The notes under the pieces are model-generated. The model had not been told where the DNA came from, did not search any database, and saw nothing but the letters and a program-made list of their open reading frames with translations. Source: Thiolapillus brandeum (lineage in GTDB: Bacteria > Pseudomonadota > Gammaproteobacteria > Chromatiales > Chromatiaceae). From it: a stretch of DNA of 5,874 bases. Positions 1 through 5,874 of the stretch are shown here, one piece after another; the first letter of the stretch is position 1; the number at the start of each line of letters is the position of its first letter. The stretch is from contig DRLF01000350.1 of assembly GCA_011051425.1 (NCBI GenBank), forward strand, positions 1-5,874. The letters are read 5' to 3'. Made by a program: the position numbers and the translations under genes.

Positions 1-216
1 CCCCTTCTTTTTGGCTTCCTCGACGAAATGCGATTCGAAAAAACGTTTTGTCACGGGATCCTTGATCAGGGCGATCAGTAAAATCCTGCTGGCAGGCGGT
101 TCATCGATATCGGGCGCTTCCCAGCTTTCAGCCAGCTTGGTGGAAGAACACCCCCCCAGCAGCAGTGCTAGAATGAGTACCGCGAAAAAACGGGGCGGAA
201 GGGCGGGGTTCAGCAT
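1..216 (-). CDS. Outer-membrane-type lipoprotein, N-terminal part (runs off left edge)
   Basis: The reading frame opens with ATG at 216-214 on the minus strand and stays open for 72 codons to the window edge, so the C-terminus is missing. Residues 1-9 are a short N-region with one Arg. Residues 10-20 are hydrophobic (FFAVLILALLL), and a lipobox LGGC follows with the lipidated Cys at residue 23. Residue +2 after Cys is Ser, not Asp, which by the Lol rule predicts sorting to the outer membrane. The mature part begins SSTKLAESWEAP and continues into a beta/alpha-like stretch (ASRILLIALIKDP, then KRFFESHFVEEAKKKG). This layout (SW..P, hydrophobic strand, R.FFE..F...) resembles small uncharacterised proteobacterial lipoproteins; no function is assigned. 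No in-frame ATG lies further upstream before a stop at 273-271. A weak AAGG ribosome site sits 10 nt before the start. The promoter at 249-277 would transcribe it divergently from priA. The lipoprotein call is firm; the role is unknown. Confidence 0.85.
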   Translation of the reverse strand, partial: MLNPALPPRFFAVLILALLLGGCSSTKLAESWEAPDIDEPPASRILLIALIKDPVTKRFFESHFVEEAKKKG

Positions 217-248
217 ATCGGTTTTGCCTTGGACGAAATCATGGCTGG

Positions 249-277
249 ATGATACGGAGTGAAGTATGGATTATCAA
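249..277 (-). promoter_or_regulatory. Sigma70-type promoter of the lipoprotein gene
   Basis: On the minus strand a -35 TTGATA (277-272, 5/6 to consensus) is separated by exactly 17 nt from a -10 TATCAT (254-249, 5/6). Transcription would start near 242, giving a leader of about 27 nt before the ATG at 216. This is the best-matched promoter in the window. Confidence 0.6.
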
Positions 278-328
278 CCGGCACAGGCTTTTGCCCAGTC
301 TGTCCCACACAGCAACACCGGCATAAAA

Positions 329-344
329 AGAATATTAGAATATT
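329..344 (+). repeat. Two tandem copies of AGAATATT in an AT-rich segment
   Basis: The octamer AGAATATT occurs twice in perfect head-to-tail order, followed after one G by the DnaA box at 346-354. The surrounding 30 nt (321-350) are 25/30 A or T, in a region otherwise near balanced or GC-rich. AT-rich short repeats next to DnaA boxes are typical of duplex-unwinding elements, but this is an inference from layout only. Confidence 0.55.
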
Positions 345-345
345 G

Positions 346-354
346 TTATACACA
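346..354 (+). promoter_or_regulatory. DnaA box, TTATACACA
   Basis: This is a 9/9 match to the DnaA consensus TTATNCACA, in the form found at the R2 box of E. coli oriC. It directly follows the AGAATATT tandem repeat and points toward priA. Confidence 0.6.
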
Positions 355-457
355 ACGATGCACAGACCGGCGCCGTCAGATCCCACGACACCAGCCGGCA
401 GCATGCAAAACACATGAACTGCTGATTATTCAATCACTTAACCGCTTTAGGCGCATT

Positions 458-463
458 TTGACA
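458..463 (+). promoter_or_regulatory. Possible -35 element of a priA promoter
   Basis: TTGACA is a perfect sigma70 -35 hexamer, 87 nt before the priA ATG. At 17-nt spacing the -10 position reads GAATTT (481-486), which is poor. A better -10-like TATTAT at 512-517 is too far away to pair with it and overlaps the first box of the DnaA pair. The actual priA promoter is therefore unresolved. Confidence 0.25.
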
Positions 464-513
464 ACAATAGAAATTCATCGGAATTTCAGGAAGATAGCCG
501 CTCTGCCCGCATA

Positions 514-522
514 TTATCCACA
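514..522 (+). promoter_or_regulatory. DnaA box, TTATCCACA (first of tandem pair)
   Basis: This is a perfect match to the high-affinity DnaA box form seen at R1 and R4 of E. coli oriC. It lies 27 nt upstream of the priA start, in the same orientation as its neighbour, with 12 bp start to start (about one helical turn), an arrangement compatible with cooperative binding. Confidence 0.7.
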
Positions 523-525
523 AAG

Positions 526-534
526 TTATCCACA
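526..534 (+). promoter_or_regulatory. DnaA box, TTATCCACA (second of tandem pair)
   Basis: This second perfect high-affinity DnaA box is separated from the first by only AAG (523-525). It ends 15 nt before the priA start codon, and its last base overlaps the weak AGG (534-536) that is the only visible ribosome-binding candidate for priA. Confidence 0.7.
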
Positions 535-549
535 GGCCAAAGCTGAAAA

Positions 550-2738
<2,189 letters not shown>

Positions 2739-2745
<7 letters not shown>

Positions 2746-3416
2746 TCCCTGTCCAGGCTCTCGATCTGTTCCACTACCGATCTGTTTCGCAGATTGCGGC
2801 GGCGCGTCAAATACCACCAGCCCACCTTCAGCTGCCACAGGGGCTGGCTCTGTACATAGGTCATTTGCGCCTTCAGGGACTGCAGGATCAGGTCCCGCAG
2901 GGGGCGGTCCGGCTCGAGCGGCTTTACCCCGAAGCGCTGTTCGAAATACGCCAGGGCTTTCTCGTGTTCCTGCAGCAGGGCATCCAGAGAGGCGTTCTCG
3001 AAGACCTGCATGAAAACTCTGGGAGGAAAGGGGAGCGCCAGGGAATCGGCTGATCTGCTGGTGGTAAGGCTGTATTCCCCTTCCAGACCAGTAACAAATT
3101 CGTAGTAGAACTTGTCCTGAACATGGTAGTGCATCAGGAAGAGACGCTTTGCAGGTGAATACCAGCCTTCCACGGCCATCTTCACCCCGCCAGCACCCAC
3201 CAAGCCATCGAAATCGAACTGGCTGTCCAACCCGAAACCCTCCGACCTGGCCCAGTCGCTGATACCCTGAGGGTCGTTCAGGCGTTCGGCATCCTGCACG
3301 GTCAACAGCAGCTTTTCCGGATGGCTCATTTTACGCACCGACAGTACGCCAACCACGGTGACCAGCAGCCAGTATGCTGCCGGCAGCAAAACGATCAGGT
3401 ACAACCAACCACTCAT
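2739..3416 (-). CDS. Uncharacterised single-pass membrane protein, 225 residues
   Basis: I do not recognise the function. The protein starts with one hydrophobic helix (about residues 4-27, LYLIVLLPAAYWLLVTVVGVL), followed by SVRK. By the positive-inside rule the remaining 195 or so residues face the cytoplasm. The soluble part has a strand-rich middle (about 78-120, KMAVEGWYSP, RLFLMHYHVQDKFYYEFVT, SLTTSRSADSL), then LPFPPRVFMQVFENASLDALLQEHEKALAYF, in which a helix with a HEK..LAYFEQRFG pattern is visible. The C-terminal tail is rich in Trp and basic residues (WQLKVGWWYLTRRRNLRNR). No enzyme motif is apparent. The start is well supported by a strong ribosome site, AGGAGGTG at 3428-3421. Codon use and GC content resemble the neighbours, so recent transfer is not indicated. 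It converges on priA with overlapping stop codons and diverges from argS, so it is its own transcription unit between two conserved genes. Confidence 0.85.
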
Positions 3417-3420
3417 TCCT

Positions 3421-3428
3421 CACCTCCT
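3421..3428 (-). promoter_or_regulatory. Strong Shine-Dalgarno site of the 225-residue membrane protein gene
   Basis: AGGAGGTG on the minus strand is an almost complete anti-16S match, with the GGAGG core 6 nt from the ATG at 3416. It is much stronger than the sites before priA or argS and fixes the start of this gene. Confidence 0.8.
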
Positions 3429-3452
3429 GTTCAGATGAAGCCCGACAATTTC

Positions 3453-3461
3453 TGTTATTAT
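3453..3461 (+). promoter_or_regulatory. Possible extended -10 promoter of argS
   Basis: TGTTATTAT fits an extended -10 (TGn followed by TATTAT, 5/6). No good -35 is seen 17 nt upstream, which extended -10 promoters can tolerate. Transcription would start near 3468, leaving a leader of about 70 nt before argS. Confidence 0.35.
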
Positions 3462-3462
3462 A
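3457..3462 (-). promoter_or_regulatory. Possible -10 element of the 225-residue membrane protein gene
   Basis: The minus strand reads a perfect TATAAT here, about 40 nt before the start codon at 3416. The -35 position (3485-3480, GATCCC) is a poor match. The element overlaps the plus-strand -10 of argS, so the two divergent promoters would share the same AT-rich patch. Confidence 0.4.
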
Positions 3463-3537
3463 ACGGGTTCGGTCTGATGGGGATCCCGGACTCACCCCAC
3501 ATTCCACTACAAAACATTCAACTGACTGGATTCATTA

Positions 3538-5298
3538 ATGAAATCACAGATTGCCGATCTGGTTTCCACCGCCCTGGACAACCTGGTAGCCCAGGGTATT
3601 GTCGACCCTGAAAAGCGCAGGACACCCGTGGTGGAACGCACCCGCGATGCCTCTCACGGCGATTTCGCCACCAATGCCGCCATGGTCAATGTCAAGGCAG
3701 CAGGCATGAAGCCCCGCGATCTGGCGGAAAGGATCATCGGCGCCCTGCCGGAAAACCCGCAGATAACAAAGGTGGAAATCGCCGGGCCGGGCTTCATCAA
3801 TTTCTATCTGACCCCCGACGCCTATCACGCCGTGGTGCCACGGATCATCCGCGAATCCCACGATTACGGGCGTTCCGATCTGGGCAAGGGAAAGAAGGTT
3901 CAGGTGGAGTTCGTCTCCGCCAATCCTACCGGCCCCCTGCACGTGGGTCACGGGCGTGGCGCGGCCTATGGCGCCGTGGTTGCCGACCTCCTGGCCGCCG
4001 TGGGCTTCGAAGTGCACCGGGAATACTATGTAAACGATGCCGGGCGGCAGATGAACATTCTCGCCACTTCCGTCTGGCTGCGTTACCTGGAACTGGCGGG
4101 AGAAGAACTGGCTTTCCCCAGCAACGGCTACAAGGGGGATTACGTCTGGGACATCGCCGCCACCCTGCACCGCGAACATGCCGACGACTACCGCTTCGAT
4201 ACCGACGAAGTCTTCAAAGACATTCCTGCCGATGAACCCGAAGGCGGCAACAAGGAAACGCACATCGACGCCCTCATCGAGCGCTGCAGGCACTTGCTGG
4301 GCGACATCCGCTACCGCTATGTCTTCGAGCTGGCCCTGAACACCATTCTGGACGACATCCGCGATGACCTGGAGAAATTTGGCGTCACCTACGAAGAATG
4401 GTTCTCCGAGCGCAGCCTGGTGGAGTCCGGCGCGGTGAACAAGGCCGTCGAGCGCCTGCGACATGCCGGCCATCTCTACGAGGAAAAAGGCGCCCTGTGG
4501 TTCCGTTCCACGGATTTCGGCGATGAAAAGGACAGGGTGGTGGTACGCGACAACGGCCAGACCACTTACTTCGCCTCGGATATCGCCTATCACATGGACA
4601 AGCTCGAAAGGGGCTTCGACCGGGTCATCGACGTCTGGGGCGCGGACCACCACGGCTACGTGCCCCGGGTGAAGGCCGCCCTGACGGCACTGGGTGATGA
4701 TGCCGACAAGCTGGACGTGCTGCTGGTGCAGTTCGCCATCCTCTACCGCAACGGCGAGAAGCTGGCCATGTCCACCCGCTCCGGCGAGTTCGTCACCCTG
4801 CGCCAGCTGCGCAAGGAAGTGGGCCGGGACGCGGCGCGCTTCTTCTATGTCATGCGCAAGTGCGAGCAGCACCTGGATTTCGACCTGGATCTGGCCAAGT
4901 CCCAGTCCAGCGACAACCCCGTCTACTACGTGCAGTATGCCCATGCCCGCATCTTTGCCGTGCTGCGCCAGGCATCGGAAAAACACTTCTCCATCGAACC
5001 CACGGCAGGCGATACCAACCTCGAACTCCTGGTTGCGGACCACGAGCTGGCACTGATGAAAAGCCTGTCCCGATACCCGGAAGTTGTGGAAGCGGCGGCA
5101 CTGAACGAAGAACCTCACCAGCTCACTCACTACCTGCGCGATCTGGCCAACGACTTCCACACCTATTACAACGCCCACCAGTTTCTGGTGGACGACGACG
5201 CGCTGCGGGATGCACGCATCAAGCTCATCCTGGCAACCCGTGAGGTGCTGCGCAACGGACTGAATCTGATTGGCGTATCCGCGCCGGAGACAATGTAA
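3538..5298 (+). CDS. argS: Arginyl-tRNA synthetase (class I)
   Basis: ArgRS attaches arginine to tRNA-Arg using ATP, in the cytoplasm; it is one of the few synthetases that need tRNA bound before activating the amino acid. The 586 residues fit the family (E. coli has 577). In order: the N-terminal Add1 domain (about 1-95, with [11 protein letters not shown] and [14 protein letters not shown]), the Rossmann catalytic core with [15 protein letters not shown] (HIGH motif HVGH at 135-138), YVNDAGRQM (164-172), [10 protein letters not shown] (343-352) and WGADHHGYV (367-375), the degenerate KMSKS equivalent [12 protein letters not shown] (410-421), and the DALR anticodon-binding domain from about 460 ([13 protein letters not shown]) to the typical end [12 protein letters not shown]. 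The '[10 protein letters not shown]' signature differs from the 'NVAKEMHVGH' type of E. coli. A weak GGA at 3528-3530 precedes the ATG. The downstream SPOR gene begins 3 nt after the stop and is probably cotranscribed. Confidence 0.98.
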   Translation: MKSQIADLVSTALDNLVAQGIVDPEKRRTPVVERTRDASHGDFATNAAMVNVKAAGMKPRDLAERIIGALPENPQITKVEIAGPGFINFYLTPDAYHAVVPRIIRESHDYGRSDLGKGKKVQVEFVSANPTGPLHVGHGRGAAYGAVVADLLAAVGFEVHREYYVNDAGRQMNILATSVWLRYLELAGEELAFPSNGYKGDYVWDIAATLHREHADDYRFDTDEVFKDIPADEPEGGNKETHIDALIERCRHLLGDIRYRYVFELALNTILDDIRDDLEKFGVTYEEWFSERSLVESGAVNKAVERLRHAGHLYEEKGALWFRSTDFGDEKDRVVVRDNGQTTYFASDIAYHMDKLERGFDRVIDVWGADHHGYVPRVKAALTALGDDADKLDVLLVQFAILYRNGEKLAMSTRSGEFVTLRQLRKEVGRDAARFFYVMRKCEQHLDFDLDLAKSQSSDNPVYYVQYAHARIFAVLRQASEKHFSIEPTAGDTNLELLVADHELALMKSLSRYPEVVEAAALNEEPHQLTHYLRDLANDFHTYYNAHQFLVDDDALRDARIKLILATREVLRNGLNLIGVSAPETM

Positions 5299-5301
5299 AT
5301 C

Positions 5302-5874
5302 ATGGCCAGAAGGGACTACAAGAGCCGCGCGGCGCGGAGCAGGGGAAAGAAGCCGGTTCCGGTTTGGATATGGCTGCTCACGGGATTCATCCTCGGTGCA
5401 ACCTCAGTGGGCTTTGTCTGCCTGAAATACGGCTCAACCCCGGCACGGGACAACTGGATTGGCGCCAGACCGCCAGCCGCCACGGGCATCAGCCACGAAC
5501 CCCAGCGGGTGTCTCCCGAACCTGCCAGGGTGGCCAAGCCAAAATTCGATTTCTACAACCTGCTGCCTGACCAGGAGGTGCTGGTGCCGGACGAGGAGAT
5601 CGAACGGCAGGTGAGGAAAGCACCGCCACCCAGGCCGCAGGAGCCTCAGCAGGCCACACCGCCCAAAAGCGCGGGCGGCGGCAAACGCTATATCGTTCAG
5701 GTCAGCTCTTTCCGCAGCAGCAAGGACGCCAACACGCTCAAGGCCAAGCTGGGACTCCTGGGCCTGCGCGCCAGGGTCAACAAGGCCAATATAAAAGGCA
5801 GCACCTGGTATCGCGTTCAGCTGGGACCATACAGCAACGCCGCCGCCATGCAGGACGTGCGCAAACAGCTGGCC
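5302..5874 (+). CDS. FtsN-like SPOR-domain inner-membrane protein, N-terminal part (runs off right edge)
   Basis: The ATG at 5302 opens a frame of 191 codons that continues past the window. The N-terminus is short, basic and cytoplasmic (ARRDYKSRAARSRGKK). One transmembrane helix follows at about 19-41 (VPVWIWLLTGFILGATSVGF). Next come a periplasmic linker rich in Pro and Gln, containing PKFDFYNLLPDQEVLVP (80-96), a motif common in proteobacterial SPOR proteins, and a SPOR domain from about 128 (RYIVQVSSFRSSKDANTLKAKL, then TWYRVQLGPYSNAAAMQDVRKQL), truncated near its end. SPOR domains bind glycan strands lacking stem peptides at division sites, so a septal role like FtsN is likely. Position directly after argS matches the SPOR gene upstream of hslVU in Pseudomonas. 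The 3-nt gap from argS indicates one operon; a GGAG at 5286-5289, inside argS, is the likely ribosome site (12-nt spacing, longer than usual). The domain call is firm; calling it FtsN itself is less so. Confidence 0.93.
   Translation, partial: MARRDYKSRAARSRGKKPVPVWIWLLTGFILGATSVGFVCLKYGSTPARDNWIGARPPAATGISHEPQRVSPEPARVAKPKFDFYNLLPDQEVLVPDEEIERQVRKAPPPRPQEPQQATPPKSAGGGKRYIVQVSSFRSSKDANTLKAKLGLLGLRARVNKANIKGSTWYRVQLGPYSNAAAMQDVRKQLA

Larger units (their letters stand above)
217..549. other. Divergent intergenic region between lipoprotein gene and priA
   Basis: This 333-nt gap lies between two diverging genes. It is visibly richer in A and T than the flanking genes. It holds the minus-strand lipoprotein promoter (249-277), an AT-rich segment with an 8-bp tandem repeat (321-350), and three perfect DnaA boxes (346-354, 514-522, 526-534). 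A consensus TTGACA at 458-463 lacks a good -10. A 95-codon plus-strand frame (266-553) crosses it, but its codon use (ATA, AGA, AGG, CGA, TTA, ACA) is unlike that of priA or argS, so I treat the region as mainly regulatory. No tRNA, terminator or insertion sequence is apparent. Confidence 0.7.

Noticed and set aside
210..413. Minus-strand 67-codon frame ending just at the lipoprotein start
   Set aside because: It begins far upstream of the likely transcription start near 242, so it would not be on the lipoprotein mRNA. It has a Cys-rich random-looking composition.
426..434. TTATTCAAT as a fourth DnaA box
   Set aside because: It matches only 7/9 of TTATNCACA and both mismatches are in the conserved CACA end, so it was not counted.
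2761..2787. Short direct repeat CGATCTGTT within the end of the membrane protein gene
   Set aside because: A nine-base repeat inside coding sequence, only two copies and in different reading phases; consistent with chance.
3478..3499. TGGGG ... CCCCA inverted repeat and GGGATCCC palindrome upstream of argS
   Set aside because: The stem is only 5 bp with a 12-nt loop and no T-run follows on either strand, so it is not a credible terminator or a recognisable operator.
3544..5178. Long open frame (544 codons) on the minus strand inside argS
   Set aside because: It lies wholly antisense to a clear ArgRS. Its composition (rich in Val, Gly, Gln, His) is what codon-biased GC-rich genes give on the opposite strand; no family features are seen.

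Overview
The window looks like chromosomal DNA of a free-living or symbiotic gammaproteobacterium. The order priA, argS, SPOR-domain protein matches the conserved priA / argS / ftsN-like / hslVU neighbourhood of Pseudomonas and Chromatiales-type bacteria. GC content is moderately high. The arginyl-tRNA synthetase is the '[10 protein letters not shown]' type rather than the E. coli 'NVAKEMHVGH' type. This fits a purple-sulfur or sulfur-oxidiser lineage or its relatives, but the genus cannot be set from this sequence.

Layout. Positions 1-216 (minus strand) hold the N-terminal part of a lipoprotein gene that runs off the left edge; it has a good sigma70-type promoter at 249-277. Positions 217-549 are a divergent intergenic region. 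It carries three perfect 9/9 DnaA boxes (TTATNCACA), all in the same orientation: one beside an AT-rich tandem repeat at 321-354, and two in tandem just upstream of priA. Positions 550-2745 encode full-length PriA, the replication-restart helicase. Positions 2739-3416 (minus strand) encode a 225-residue single-pass membrane protein of unknown function that converges on priA and overlaps its stop codon. Positions 3417-3537 form a short divergent promoter region. Positions 3538-5298 encode full-length ArgS. Positions 5302-5874 begin an FtsN-like SPOR protein, tightly linked to argS and cut by the right edge inside its SPOR domain.

How the genes relate. PriA reloads the replisome at collapsed forks, ArgS charges tRNA-Arg, and the SPOR protein probably binds septal peptidoglycan. 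They share a conserved locus rather than one pathway. The most unusual element is the DnaA-box cluster in front of priA. It could couple expression of the restart helicase to the initiator protein, titrate DnaA, or be part of a replication origin. The sequence alone does not decide between these. I found no mobile element, CRISPR array, tRNA, rRNA or convincing intrinsic terminator.
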